This document shows positions 1 through 9,270 of a stretch of DNA of 42,368 nucleotides, piece by piece. Numbering within the stretch: position 1 is the first letter of the stretch; each line of letters starts with the position of its first letter. The DNA is from Woeseiaceae bacterium. Its GTDB lineage: Bacteria; Pseudomonadota; Gammaproteobacteria; Steroidobacterales; Woeseiaceae. Both the position numbers and the translations under genes were made by a program. Location of the stretch: positions 1-42,368 of the forward strand of contig JAHEFF010000030.1 in the NCBI GenBank assembly GCA_024640315.1, given 5' to 3'. Below the pieces are notes generated by a model that saw only the letters and a list, made by a program, of their open reading frames with translations, searched no databases and had not been told where the DNA came from.

Positions 1-1
1 C

Positions 2-685
2 GGCCGCGGTCTCTACGGGCTGATCAATAACGCCGGCGTTTCGGTCGCCGGACCGATGATCGAGATAAGCGAGGAAGATCTCTGGTTCCAGTTGAACGTC
101 AACATCTTCGGTGTGTATCGGGTGACCAAGGCATTCGCACCACTCATCATCGAGAGCAAAGGCCGTATTATCACAACCGGGTCAATTGCCGGCGTGTTGT
201 CCGGTTTCTTCAGCGGCCCGTATGCAATGAGCAAACACGCGATGGAGGCCTACACCGATGCGCTTTCTGCCGAGATGGAGAAATTCGGTGTCAGTGTCAG
301 CATCATCGAACCCGGCAATTACAATTCCAGCATCAGCAGTTCGCGGGTCGAACGCCTGATCGCAAGCGGCGAAACGGGCGAGGGTTCTCTTTACGAAGAT
401 GAGATGAAGGAAATGCTGCAAGACCCGATCGACCGGTCCCGGTACAAAGAACCAACCGAGGTTTCCACCGCTGCGCTGCATGCGCTGTCGGACCCGAAGC
501 CGCATTTGCGCTATATGGTAGTACCCCGCAAGGAGGAAGGCTGGATCACGGTCTGGGTGGGTCTGGCCAAGCTAATGCAGATGAACGAAACGCAGGCGTA
601 TAAATTTACCCGCGAAGAACTCATCGAAATGCTTGACGAAGCCATCGAGTTCGCCGAGTCGCGCAACAGGCCGCCACCCGACTAG
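2..685 (+). CDS. Short-chain dehydrogenase/reductase (SDR), 5'-truncated
   Basis: NAD(P)-dependent oxidoreductase of the classical SDR family; substrate unknown. The reading frame is open to the window edge, and the codons before the first internal ATG (position 56) encode GLINNAGVSVAGP, which contains the SDR NNAG motif, so the true start and the TGxxxGIG cofactor loop lie outside the window. The catalytic Ser is in ITTGSIAG and the YxxxK pair in YAMSKHA. The N-terminal part of the central sheet is missing and the tail is ordinary. It converges on ntrX with a 19-bp gap. Family assignment is firm; a specific reaction cannot be named. Confidence 0.9.
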   Translation, partial: GRGLYGLINNAGVSVAGPMIEISEEDLWFQLNVNIFGVYRVTKAFAPLIIESKGRIITTGSIAGVLSGFFSGPYAMSKHAMEAYTDALSAEMEKFGVSVSIIEPGNYNSSISSSRVERLIASGETGEGSLYEDEMKEMLQDPIDRSRYKEPTEVSTAALHALSDPKPHLRYMVVPRKEEGWITVWVGLAKLMQMNETQAYKFTREELIEMLDEAIEFAESRNRPPPD

Positions 686-697
686 GTAGCTGCATCG

Positions 698-716
698 GGC
701 GGGGTCAATCCCCGCC
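698..716. terminator. Short GC-rich hairpin between converging genes
   Basis: A perfect 7-bp stem (698-704 pairs with 710-716) with a 5-nt loop lies between the SDR stop codon and the ntrX stop codon, overlapping the latter. There is no clear T-run on either strand, so bidirectional termination is only a suggestion from position and shape. Confidence 0.3.
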
Positions 717-2075
717 AGAACCCGCAGATTTAAAATCAACCCCCAGCGATCGCAGCTTCCGATAGAGATGTGTTCGCTCCATTCCCACCCGTTGTGCAAG
801 CTTGCCCACCTTGCCATCGCAAAGTGCAAGTTGCTGCTGCAGGTACGCTCGCTCGAATTGCTCACGAGCTTCTCGCAATGGTAGTGAGAGCAAATCCTGT
901 TTGACGAGTGGCTCATCTGAAACGGACGTAGCACTGATTTCTCCCTCAACCTCTTCAAGAGAAATTTCCTCCGCGGCATTCGAGATCAGCAAACGCCTGA
1001 CGAGACTCTTGAGTTCGCGCACATTGTCGGGCCACGGATAGTTCCTGAGTCGGTTCTGCGCAGCGACGCTGAAGCGGCGAAACGGCAGATTCTCGGCATC
1101 AACCAGTTTGTCGACGTAGTAGTTCAGCAACTCCGGAACATCTTCCGCGTAGTCCCTGAGTGGTGGCACCTTGATCGACAACGAATTGAGACAGGACACC
1201 AGTTCGCGTCGCAACCGGCCTTCAGCCATGGCCTTGTCGTAATCTGCGTTGACTGTCGCAAGGACCCGCGCTTGCAGCTTGATTGGCTGTTGACCACCCG
1301 ACCTGACGAACTCGCCCTGTTCCAGCACGCTCATGATCAGTTTTTGCGCCTGGGGGCAAAGATCTGTCAGCTCATCGATGATCAGGGTTCCATTCTTGGC
1401 CCGCTCAAAATAGCCGCTGTGAACATCGCCGCCGTCCTCGCTGCCAAGCAGTTGCTCTTCGGCATTACTGTCCGTAAGGGAAGCCGCAAGGAGGGTTACA
1501 AGCGGTGCGTCCGCCCGCGAGCTCATGCTGTGTATATAACGACAAAAAGCGCTGCGCCCGCTGCCCGGCTCACCCCTGAATAGCACCGGTAAATCATTGG
1601 TCGAGAAATGCTGCACCTTCTCCCGCAAGTCCTTCATCACGGCACTGCGACCGATCGGCGCCAGCAAAGATGGCAGCATGCTCCGCGCCGAGCCAGCAGG
1701 TTTCTTCGACGCATCGATCGCACGCTCAACCGTGTGCAGGAGTTTCGCGAGCGACAATGGCTTTTCAACAAAGTCGAATGCACCGAGCCGCGTTGCCTCA
1801 ACGGCTGTATCCACGGTACCGTGACCAGACATCATGACAACCGGACAATCGAGATCGCCCGGTTCTGACCACTCCCTTAGCAAGCTGATGCCATCGGTGC
1901 CCGGCATCCAGATATCGAGCAGAACAAGATCAAACCGATTGTCACCCCTGGCCGCACGTGCCTCGCCTGCATCACCTGCGACCGTAACGTCATAACCTTC
2001 CTCTGAAAGAATTTCATCAATCAGAGCCCGGATATCCGCCTCGTCGTCAACAACAAGCACATGTGATGCGCTCAT
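705..2075 (-). CDS. ntrX: NtrX-like response regulator with degenerate AAA+ domain
   Basis: Response regulator partner of the adjacent NtrY kinase. It has an N-terminal receiver domain (about residues 1-120: acidic pair D10/D11, phospho-acceptor D54 in LLDIWMP, K105 in EKP), a central AAA+ domain (about 140-330) and a C-terminal Fis-type helix-turn-helix (about 400-447, ending ERTHLYRKLRSLG). The Walker B motif LIIDEL is intact. The Walker A motif reads GEPGSGRS (168-175), with Arg for the usual Lys. The GAFTGA loop that contacts sigma-54 is missing: the stretch between LLGSEDGG and GYFERA is several residues shorter than in NtrC-type activators. It may therefore bind DNA without activating sigma-54. 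The start ATG overlaps the ntrY stop by 4 bp (ATGA), indicating translational coupling. The family call is firm; the mechanism is inferred. Confidence 0.92.
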   Translation of the reverse strand: MSASHVLVVDDEADIRALIDEILSEEGYDVTVAGDAGEARAARGDNRFDLVLLDIWMPGTDGISLLREWSEPGDLDCPVVMMSGHGTVDTAVEATRLGAFDFVEKPLSLAKLLHTVERAIDASKKPAGSARSMLPSLLAPIGRSAVMKDLREKVQHFSTNDLPVLFRGEPGSGRSAFCRYIHSMSSRADAPLVTLLAASLTDSNAEEQLLGSEDGGDVHSGYFERAKNGTLIIDELTDLCPQAQKLIMSVLEQGEFVRSGGQQPIKLQARVLATVNADYDKAMAEGRLRRELVSCLNSLSIKVPPLRDYAEDVPELLNYYVDKLVDAENLPFRRFSVAAQNRLRNYPWPDNVRELKSLVRRLLISNAAEEISLEEVEGEISATSVSDEPLVKQDLLSLPLREAREQFERAYLQQQLALCDGKVGKLAQRVGMERTHLYRKLRSLGVDFKSAGSGGD

Positions 2076-4312
2076 GCTCTTTCCCTCCGTATTTCTGCTC
2101 GTCCTGGCAATTTTGCAATCATCTGCCCACGCGCAGTCTCATTCACTGGCAATTGAATGCGTATCAACGCACCACCTTCGTCCGGATTTACGGCCTCGAT
2201 CGTTCCCGCATGTTCCTCGACAAGCTTTTTGACGATTGCGAGACCGAGACCCGTACCTTTCGGTTTCGACGTCACATAAGGGTCGAAGATCTGTCTCAAG
2301 GAATTACTTTGGAAACCAGGTCCATTGTCTGCGACAACCAGGTCCACTACTTCCACGCCATGAACCTCTGCTGACGTAACATCCACCTCAATGTGACCAT
2401 TCTCCCTGTGTTCCAGCGCCTCGACCGCGTTTCGCAACAGGTTGTGCATTATTTGCCTCACACGACCGGCATCTGCTTCGATTTCCGGAAGATTAGAGTC
2501 GGTCTTCAAAGTGATCCTGATATCACTTTCCTGTGCGCGATACAGATCGACTACTTCATGGACCAGCTTGCCGATATCAAATTTGTTGACATCGATATCC
2601 GGTGCGCGCGCATAGTCACTAAAGGCATTAACCATTTCCTTCATGGCCTCAACCTGTTGCACAATTGTGTGTGTTGCACGATCAAGCACCTGCGCGTCCT
2701 CAGCGGGCAATGTGTGCAAATACTTGCGACGCATTCTTTCCGCAGAGAGTTGTATAGGTGTCAGCGGATTCTTGATTTCATGCGCCAGCCTGCGCGCGAC
2801 CTCGCCCCACGCAGCGTCGCGTTGCGCTTGCAGCAACGCAGTAATGTCGTCGAAAACGACAACATATCCGGCCGCATGGTCCTCATCGCCTGGTAAAGCC
2901 GTGCAGGCACAGGTCAGCACGCGGCGCCCGACTTCGCCCCGCAGAACGATCTGCTCGCGCCATTCTGTTTCGCCGGCATTCAAATGAACGCGTGCAACAT
3001 CGACAAACTGATCGAGCAATGGCTGACCTTTGGCGACATCCGGCAAGTACTCGCCGATGCGACTTTCGAGATCAACGTTGAGTATCGAGCCGGAGGCTTC
3101 GTTGGCATTTCGAATTCGCAGATCGGATTCGAGCGCAACAACACCGGTCGACAATCGGTCGAGAATGACCGCCAGGTTGGCGCGCTCAGCTTCCACCAGT
3201 GCCTGGCTAAGGCTTGCCTCACGATGGGCAGACGACAATCGCTGTGTCATGTCGTTGAACGAGTTGATCAGAAAACCGATTTCATCACGCGACGGTGTTG
3301 CCAGCCGGGTATTGAAGTCGCCCTTGGCGACTGCACGGGTGCCGGCGACCAGGTCCTGGATCGGCGCAACCAGCCGGCGCGACAGAATGAATGCACCGTA
3401 AATTGACGAAAGCAGAGACAGCATCAACACAACAGTCAGCGTCAAAGAGAAATTTCGTTTCAGCGGCTCGCGGATATAAGCAGCGCGCTTGTAGTCGCTA
3501 TTCGATGCCTCGACGCTATTTGCCATCATGCTGATGCGTTCGGGAACCGGATACAATGCCTGAATGACACCGGCAAATTCCGGCCGGTTCAGGTTGCCGA
3601 ATGGAACTGCCGTGCGTATCTCGTAATTCCCGCTTTCGACGGGGTCCAGGATGACGAACGGACGTCCCTGGCTGAGTTGCAGCAGCACTTCTTCGGTCAA
3701 AGGTTTTGGCAGGCTGCCTGCAGACTGGTCCGAACTGGTGGCAATGATGCGGCTGTTGCGGCCAAAGATAGAGATTTCGCTCGCACCACTCTCGCGCCGC
3801 AACATGCTGAGCTCGAAAATCATTTGCCTGGCGCTGACGTCTTGCAGTCGATCCGCGATCTGCGCAGTCGTCGTGAGATGATCGCGCATCTGAATGCCCA
3901 ATGCCGCCTGGCTAAGCGCCAGCGCTTCATCCAGGCCCTCCTCCACATCAATGTTGAACCAACTGTCAATGCCGCTGTTAATAAACTGGATTGAGAAGTA
4001 GAAAACCACGATCAGTGGCAGCACAGCCAGGCCGACAAACATTCCGACGACGCGAGCTTTGAGTTTCGAACCAGGTACATGGTTTCGATAGTCCCGCAAA
4101 AGTCTCGCGAGATTGCCTACCATAAGAATGAAAAGCACAATCACGCCAGCAATGTTGACCAGCAATATCGTGATATGCAGCGACTCGTAATCGTCTGAGT
4201 TCTGCGGTGTCCAGCTCAAAAGGAAAAGCGCACCGAGCGCCAGGCCGACGCCGATAACGCTGATCGTAGCGATTGCTGCTCTTCTTATCTTTCGAGCGAC
4301 CATTCGTACCAT
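2072..4312 (-). CDS. ntrY: NtrY-like membrane sensor histidine kinase
   Basis: Inner-membrane kinase that should phosphorylate NtrX; in other bacteria NtrYX responds to nitrogen or redox state. At 746 aa it has the usual NtrY length and plan: hydrophobic segments at about 15-33, 47-69, 90-112 and 288-310, an extracytoplasmic region between the last two, a HAMP domain (about 309-361), a PAS-like domain (about 375-490), the H box with H511 in RRLAHEIKNPLTP, and a HATPase domain with N box (N624, N628), G1 DNGPGF and G2 GTGLGLA. All catalytic motifs are intact. Start codon: ATG at 4312, or the in-frame ATG at 4303; both overlap the end of the upstream DUF4390 gene. The signal sensed is unknown. 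Confidence 0.94.
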   Translation of the reverse strand: MVRMVARKIRRAAIATISVIGVGLALGALFLLSWTPQNSDDYESLHITILLVNIAGVIVLFILMVGNLARLLRDYRNHVPGSKLKARVVGMFVGLAVLPLIVVFYFSIQFINSGIDSWFNIDVEEGLDEALALSQAALGIQMRDHLTTTAQIADRLQDVSARQMIFELSMLRRESGASEISIFGRNSRIIATSSDQSAGSLPKPLTEEVLLQLSQGRPFVILDPVESGNYEIRTAVPFGNLNRPEFAGVIQALYPVPERISMMANSVEASNSDYKRAAYIREPLKRNFSLTLTVVLMLSLLSSIYGAFILSRRLVAPIQDLVAGTRAVAKGDFNTRLATPSRDEIGFLINSFNDMTQRLSSAHREASLSQALVEAERANLAVILDRLSTGVVALESDLRIRNANEASGSILNVDLESRIGEYLPDVAKGQPLLDQFVDVARVHLNAGETEWREQIVLRGEVGRRVLTCACTALPGDEDHAAGYVVVFDDITALLQAQRDAAWGEVARRLAHEIKNPLTPIQLSAERMRRKYLHTLPAEDAQVLDRATHTIVQQVEAMKEMVNAFSDYARAPDIDVNKFDIGKLVHEVVDLYRAQESDIRITLKTDSNLPEIEADAGRVRQIMHNLLRNAVEALEHRENGHIEVDVTSAEVHGVEVVDLVVADNGPGFQSNSLRQIFDPYVTSKPKGTGLGLAIVKKLVEEHAGTIEAVNPDEGGALIRIQLPVNETARGQMIAKLPGRAEIRRERA

Positions 4313-4878
4313 TCACTTTCCAGCTGCCATTGGCTGCGCCAGAAGAACAAAAGCCTGAGTGCGGACGGATACTGGCGCGTGCTGAGCCTCGCCCGAAGAC
4401 GGAGCCGGTAACGGTCGCCAGCACCGAGAACCGCATCATCAATGACCGGCAAGCCCTGGATGCGTCCCAGGTTGTTCAATGCCGAATAAAGTGTCGAGAA
4501 GGAGTCCTGATCGCCGCTGTTCAGGTTACGAACGAGGTATCGCTGGCTCAAAGGGCGATATTCCAGTTCATACTGGAAGGTCAGGTCAGCGTCGGACGCA
4601 TCGATCCAGAGACCGCGAACGCGAATTACCTCGAATTCGAGTTCGATGGTCAGCGGCACACCACTGTTAAGTGCGTCGAGTGCGTCGTCACTGAGAATGA
4701 GCTGCAGCCGGGCCTCGAGCTCGTGCACACCATTATTGAGGACGGTCGACGCAGAGCGGATGTCGAAGAAACCCTGCCGCTCGGGCAGCTGCTGTGCCGC
4801 AAGTGTCCCAGCCGTCAGTATGCCGGCAGCCATTGCCAGCACGAAAAGTCTCGCTCTGTCGGTCCAAATTCCTCTCAT
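4285..4878 (-). CDS. DUF4390 secreted protein
   Basis: Protein of 197 aa with an N-terminal signal peptide (hydrophobic residues about 10-27, cleavage likely after TLAAQ) and a beta-rich mature part matching the DUF4390 family as I recognise it (RLQLILSDDALDALNSGVPL and a later YRLRLRARL segment). No catalytic motif is visible. DUF4390 genes commonly sit directly upstream of ntrY in Gammaproteobacteria, as here, where the two overlap by 28 bp; it starts 7 bp after the rsmB stop, so the five genes probably share a transcript. A periplasmic accessory role for NtrY is possible but not shown by sequence. Confidence 0.85.
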   Translation of the reverse strand: MRGIWTDRARLFVLAMAAGILTAGTLAAQQLPERQGFFDIRSASTVLNNGVHELEARLQLILSDDALDALNSGVPLTIELEFEVIRVRGLWIDASDADLTFQYELEYRPLSQRYLVRNLNSGDQDSFSTLYSALNNLGRIQGLPVIDDAVLGAGDRYRLRLRARLSTRQYPSALRLLFFWRSQWQLESEWYEWSLER

Positions 4879-4885
4879 TTGCCTT

Positions 4886-6205
4886 TCAGGATCTTTTCTC
4901 CAGGGCGGCGAAATAGAAGCCGTCCAGCCCTTGCGTACCGGGCAATACCTGGAAGCCTGTCGTCCTCTCGCACATTAGATCGGAGATGTTGTAATCGTGC
5001 AACACTCGGTTTTCCCGAGCGTCTGCATGTGCCGCCAGGAACGAGCCGACAACTCCCTCGTTTTCTTCAGCCAGCACCGAGCAGGTGACGTACAAAAGTC
5101 TTCCGCCCGGCTTCAGCACGCTCCAGAGCGCGTCCAGCATTGCACGCTGCAAGCTGGCCAGTGCCCGAATGTCGCTGTCGCGCCGCAGGAGCTTGATGTC
5201 CGGATGGCGTCGAATAACGCCGGTCGCCGAACAGGGCGCATCCAGGAGCACCCGATCGAATCCCTGCCCGGTCCACCATTCTTCGGGCTTTGATGCATCG
5301 GCAGCATACAAAGTTGCATTCAGGCCCAGGCGCTCCAGGTTTTGCTGCACGCCCTTCAGCCGCTCGGCGTCGGCATCAATCGCTGTGACGTCGGCATGCG
5401 GCCCCAGTATTTCCAGTATATGGCCAGTCTTGCCACCAGGCGCCGCACAGGCATCGAGCACACGATCACCGCCATCTGAAAGCAACCAGGGGGCCGCAAG
5501 CTGGGCGCCACAGTCCTGGACCGAGACGAGGCCCTCGGCGAATCCGGGAAGTTCTTCGACCGCTACCGGTGCGGCCAGGCGAATAGCCTGATCCCTGCCT
5601 GGCGCCAACTCGCCTTCGATGTCGTTTTTTTCGAGATATTCGGCAGGAGTCAGTCTTTGCCGGTTGACCCTGAGCCACATCGGGGCACGTTCGTTGTTTG
5701 CCTCAATGATCTTTTGCCAGTCGTTCGGCCAGTCCTTTCGCAATCGATCGATGAGCCAGTGCGGATGATTGAATCGCGCTTCGTCATCGACCGGTTCGCT
5801 GGCCGCGATCTTGCGACGAACGAAATTTCGCAATACCGCATTGATCAGACCCGCATACTTTGGCCGACGAAGATAACGCGCAGCTTCGACTGTCATCGAT
5901 ACCGCAGCATGATCGGGTACGCGCGTGTCGCTCAACTGGAAAAACCCGATTACGAGCAGGGATTCAATAACACCGTCGCGCGCTTTCACGGGCCGTTCGA
6001 GTAGTTGCCGCAGTTGCGACCTCAGACGAAAATGAAATCTCAGACTGCCGTAGCAAAGCATACGCACGAGCGGTCTATCGGCCGGCTGAATGTTTACCTC
6101 AATGGCTGCCAGCGCGGTATCCAGCGACCGACCCTCGTTGACGACCGAATCGACCACTTTCGCAGCTTCCGCCCGCAAACGTGCGCCTGGTTTTATTCCA
6201 CTCAT
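4886..6205 (-). CDS. rsmB: 16S rRNA (cytosine-967-C5)-methyltransferase RsmB
   Basis: S-adenosylmethionine-dependent enzyme that methylates C967 of 16S rRNA before 30S assembly. The N-terminal NusB-like RNA-binding domain (about 1-135) is followed by the Rossmann-type methyltransferase domain. The SAM-binding motif is DACAAPGGKT (251-260), motif IV is DAPCSATG with C325 (enzyme release), and the nucleophile is C375 in VTCSV. At 439 aa it has the usual length for the family. It is separated from fmt by 6 bp, the conserved fmt-rsmB arrangement. Confidence 0.97.
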   Translation of the reverse strand: MSGIKPGARLRAEAAKVVDSVVNEGRSLDTALAAIEVNIQPADRPLVRMLCYGSLRFHFRLRSQLRQLLERPVKARDGVIESLLVIGFFQLSDTRVPDHAAVSMTVEAARYLRRPKYAGLINAVLRNFVRRKIAASEPVDDEARFNHPHWLIDRLRKDWPNDWQKIIEANNERAPMWLRVNRQRLTPAEYLEKNDIEGELAPGRDQAIRLAAPVAVEELPGFAEGLVSVQDCGAQLAAPWLLSDGGDRVLDACAAPGGKTGHILEILGPHADVTAIDADAERLKGVQQNLERLGLNATLYAADASKPEEWWTGQGFDRVLLDAPCSATGVIRRHPDIKLLRRDSDIRALASLQRAMLDALWSVLKPGGRLLYVTCSVLAEENEGVVGSFLAAHADARENRVLHDYNISDLMCERTTGFQVLPGTQGLDGFYFAALEKRS

Positions 6206-6211
6206 GACCGA

Positions 6212-7144
6212 TCAGCTCAAGCGCTTGCCGGCGAGGTTTTGCTGTGCCGCGAATTCGCCCGCGGTAACTTTGCGCCTGCCTGGTCGTTGTATTTCCAGAA
6301 TTCGCAGCGCCCCCCGACCGCATGTAACGTCGATGCCGCTCTTGCCAGCTTGCAGGATCACTCCTGGCGGTCCTTCCACATCGTCCAGAACCAGTGCCTT
6401 GAAGCATTTGATCCGTTCGCCCGCGACCTCAAACCACGCCCCGGGAACAGGGTCATAAGCCCTTATTTTTCTTGCAATTTCTTCAGCAGAAAGGCTCCAG
6501 TCCATAGCCGCGTCCTGCTTGCGAATCTTGCCTGCGTAGGTCGCTTCAGATTCGTCCTGCGGTACCGCGTTGAGTTTTCCCGCCACGATGTCCGGCAGTT
6601 TTGCTGCAAGCAGCTCACCACCCAGGTCGGCCAATCGATCATGCAGCTCACCGGCTGATTCAGCGTCGCCGATTTTAATCGCGGTACTCGCATATACGGG
6701 ACCGGTATCCAATCCCGCCTCCATTTGCATCAGGCAAATTCCCGTCTCCGTGTCACCATTCAGGATGGCCTGCTGAATCGGCGCAGCGCCACGCCAGCGC
6801 GGTAAGAGCGATGCATGCACATTCAGGCAACCGCATCTGGGGATGTCGAGTATTGCCTGCGGAAGAATAAGGCCATAGGCGGCGACGACGATGATGTCCG
6901 GATTCAGCGTCGCAATCTGTGCAACGACATCGGCATCCTTGAGCGTTGTCGGTTGCCAGACGGGTATGTTGTGTTCAACGGCGTACTTTTTGACGGGGCT
7001 CGCGGTGAGCTTTTTACCACGACCGGCCGGCCGGTCGGGCTGAGTGAGTACTGCAACCGGGACGTGGCCCGCATCAACCAGCGCCCGCAGTGACGCCAGG
7101 GCGAAGTCAGGCGTGCCGGCAAACAGGAGTTTGGCTGGTTTCAT
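6212..7144 (-). CDS. fmt: Methionyl-tRNA formyltransferase
   Basis: Formylates initiator Met-tRNA using 10-formyltetrahydrofolate. The 310-aa product has the family length. Catalytic residues are visible: N108 and H110 in CLNVHASLLPRWRGAAPI and D146 in GLDTGP. The C-terminal tRNA-binding domain starts near residue 205. It is placed between def and rsmB, as in most Gammaproteobacteria. The 34-bp gap to def suggests co-transcription. Confidence 0.97.
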   Translation of the reverse strand: MKPAKLLFAGTPDFALASLRALVDAGHVPVAVLTQPDRPAGRGKKLTASPVKKYAVEHNIPVWQPTTLKDADVVAQIATLNPDIIVVAAYGLILPQAILDIPRCGCLNVHASLLPRWRGAAPIQQAILNGDTETGICLMQMEAGLDTGPVYASTAIKIGDAESAGELHDRLADLGGELLAAKLPDIVAGKLNAVPQDESEATYAGKIRKQDAAMDWSLSAEEIARKIRAYDPVPGAWFEVAGERIKCFKALVLDDVEGPPGVILQAGKSGIDVTCGRGALRILEIQRPGRRKVTAGEFAAQQNLAGKRLS

Positions 7145-7178
7145 CGGTGTGTTTTGTCAGTGACTTGAACAGGCGACG

Positions 7179-7703
7179 TCAGAGAACGACGGCGGGTTCA
7201 CTTTGTTTCTGTCGGCGATCCTTCTCGAGCCGCTTCCGGATCCGCTGGCGTTTGGCCTCCGACAGGTAATCTACAAAGAGTTTTCCGTCGAGATGGTCCA
7301 TCTCGTGCTGGACGCAAACGGCCAACAGCCCCTCGAACTCGCTTTCAACCTCTTTGCCGTGCCGATCCAGGTAGCGCACGCGGATATGTTCAGCACGCTG
7401 GACTTCCTCGTAATAACCGGGAACCGACAGGCAACCTTCCTCGGAGACTTCGACACCGTCCTGCTCGAGAATGACCGGATTGATCAGTACCCATGGATTG
7501 TCTTTATCGACGGAGACGTCGGCGACCAGCAGGCGCTGGTGCACGTCGACCTGGGTCGCCGCCAGGCCTATGCCCGGCGCGTCGTACATCGTCTCAAACA
7601 TATCATCGATCAGCTGCCGCATGGCGTCATCGACGACTTCGACCGCTGCAGCCTTCTTACGCAGCCGGGGGTCGGGAAATTCCAGTATTCTTAATTTTGC
7701 CAT
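7179..7703 (-). CDS. def: Peptide deformylase
   Basis: Fe(II)/Zn metalloenzyme that removes the N-formyl group from nascent proteins, the functional counterpart of Fmt. All three signature motifs are present: GIGLAATQ (44-51), EGCLSVPG (89-96, metal ligand C91) and QHEMDHLDG (132-140, metal ligands H133 and H137, catalytic E134). At 174 aa it is a type 1 deformylase. It is the first gene of the leftward def-fmt-rsmB-DUF4390-ntrYX block, divergent from the LysM lipoprotein gene. Confidence 0.98.
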   Translation of the reverse strand: MAKLRILEFPDPRLRKKAAAVEVVDDAMRQLIDDMFETMYDAPGIGLAATQVDVHQRLLVADVSVDKDNPWVLINPVILEQDGVEVSEEGCLSVPGYYEEVQRAEHIRVRYLDRHGKEVESEFEGLLAVCVQHEMDHLDGKLFVDYLSEAKRQRIRKRLEKDRRQKQSEPAVVL

Positions 7704-7926
7704 GTGCTCGTATCAAATTTAGTGTGAATTCCCATAAATTGCACCTAAATTTTTGACTTTATTGAATAAGATGGCGGACAATGCCGCGTAATATTTGGGT
7801 TGTCACACCCTCTCTTGGGCCGGAATTGTGACGCGTTTGGCAGCCCGAACGGCGTCGACACGACATATTATAGCAACGCCTGCCCCCGGGCAGACACCGA
7901 CTACTATGATGGAGCACCCGTCAACT
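7704..7926. promoter_or_regulatory. Divergent intergenic region between def and LysM gene
   Basis: About 220 bp, AT-rich near the def start (7703-7770), must hold promoters for both directions. A TTGACT hexamer at 7753-7758 and a TAATAT hexamer at 7789-7794 are visible, but their spacing (30 bp) is too large for one sigma-70 promoter, so no promoter is assigned. An in-frame TTG at 7795 and ATG at 7906 extend the LysM ORF leftwards but would put a long non-hydrophobic stretch before the signal peptide. Confidence 0.4.
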
Positions 7927-9162
7927 ATGTCTCCTGACAAAAATCGTCTGAAAACTGGTCTCAGAATGGCCATTATTGCACTGACCGTCACGGCGGCTGG
8001 CTGCAGCACCATTAGCAATCTGAACCCGTTTGGCTCGGATGACGACGAGGCGCCGCCACCGGTTGCCCGTACATCCACCATGCCCAGTGGCTCTTCATCA
8101 CTGGACCCTAATCGGAGCGGTTCAACAGCGCCCGCACAAAGCGGACCGGTTATGACGCAGGTCAGCCAGCCGGTTCCGTTGGCCTCCGGCGCTCCGAACG
8201 AATATGTCGTGCAGACCGGCGACACCCTCTGGGATATAGCCGCCACTTTCCTTCGGGATCCCTGGTACTGGCCCGAGGTTTGGTACGTCAACCCACAGGT
8301 CGAAAACCCGCACCTTATATACCCCGGCGATGTGTTAGCTCTCGTTACGATTAACGGACAGCAACGAATCACCACTGTTCGCGCCTCGACATTCCGCCTG
8401 TCACCGCAGGCGCGCGCAACACCACTTACAGAATCGATCACGAGCATCCCCTACGAGCAGATTTCAGCATTTCTGTCGAAGGGTCTTGTGCTGGAAAAAG
8501 ACCAGGCAGATCAGCTGCCGTACATTCTTTCCACCCGCGGTGATCACCTGATCGCCAGTGCCGGCAATGACGTATACGTCCGCGGCGGCGAACCTACTGC
8601 TAACGGCACGCGCTACAGCGTTGTACATGTCGGTGACGAACTGCGTGACCCGGATGACAACAAGCTGATCGGCTACCAGGGCATTTATGTCGGCGAGGGC
8701 GCATTGTCCCGTGGCGGTGACCCGGCGACTGTTGCGCTGACGGACACCAACCGCGAGGCATTGAATGGCGATCGTCTCGTCCCGGAGACTGTCGATATTC
8801 CGCTTAATTTCTTCCCGAAAGCGCCGGAAATCGATATCGATGGCCGGATCATTTCAGTGGTTGACGGTGTATCGCTGATTGGACAGTACCAGGTGGTTGT
8901 ACTCAACCGCGGTGCCCGCAATGGTCTTGCGCCCGGGGACGTGCTGACGGTTTTCCAGGCCGGCGAAGTTGTCAAAGATCGCTATGCCAACACGTCACTC
9001 CTCGGCACGGCTGTAAGGGGTGGTGGTGAATCAGTCGCCCTGCCCGACGAGGAAGCTGGCACGATCATGGTTTTCAAGGTATACGATCGCATTGGCTACG
9101 GCCTGGTGATGGAGGCAACGAGCGACATCCACGTCCTCGATGCGGTGCGCAACCCGATCTAG
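7927..9162 (+). CDS. LysM-domain lipoprotein
   Basis: Predicted cell-envelope protein that binds peptidoglycan through one LysM domain. From the ATG at 7927 it has 411 aa: a lipoprotein signal peptide with lipobox TAAGC (Cys26), a Pro/Ser-rich linker, and LysM at about 92-140 (YVVQTGDTLWDIAATFL ending YPGDVLAL). The remaining 270 residues are beta-rich with no recognised catalytic motif. I chose 7927 because it places the signal peptide at the N-terminus and a GGAG lies at 7911-7914 (spacing a little long); ATG 7906 is the alternative. An orthologous LysM gene lies between def and dprA in Pseudomonas. Its precise role is unknown; a cell-wall or division-related function is plausible. Confidence 0.88.
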   Translation: MSPDKNRLKTGLRMAIIALTVTAAGCSTISNLNPFGSDDDEAPPPVARTSTMPSGSSSLDPNRSGSTAPAQSGPVMTQVSQPVPLASGAPNEYVVQTGDTLWDIAATFLRDPWYWPEVWYVNPQVENPHLIYPGDVLALVTINGQQRITTVRASTFRLSPQARATPLTESITSIPYEQISAFLSKGLVLEKDQADQLPYILSTRGDHLIASAGNDVYVRGGEPTANGTRYSVVHVGDELRDPDDNKLIGYQGIYVGEGALSRGGDPATVALTDTNREALNGDRLVPETVDIPLNFFPKAPEIDIDGRIISVVDGVSLIGQYQVVVLNRGARNGLAPGDVLTVFQAGEVVKDRYANTSLLGTAVRGGGESVALPDEEAGTIMVFKVYDRIGYGLVMEATSDIHVLDAVRNPI

Positions 9163-9177
9163 ATACTACGAACAGAA

Positions 9178-9213
9178 AAAGGGCCGGCACCCGAAGGGGC
9201 CGGCCCTTTTTTT
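9178..9213 (+). terminator. Rho-independent terminator after LysM gene
   Basis: An 11-bp perfect stem (9178-9188 with 9199-9209), with a small inner CCC/GGG pairing in the loop, is followed by a run of T residues to 9213. It sits 16 bp after the LysM stop codon. Confidence 0.93.
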
Positions 9214-9270
9214 ATTGCTAGCAACAAATATGCTGCCCTCTTCTGCCCGTGCGCGGATTAGAATCGACGG

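Noticed and set aside
4273..5088. 271-codon + strand frame over DUF4390 and the 3' end of rsmB
   Set aside because: It is antisense to two well-supported genes and has no coherent protein character.
7753..7794. TTGACT and TAATAT as a sigma-70 promoter for the LysM gene
   Set aside because: The 30-bp spacing is incompatible with a single promoter.
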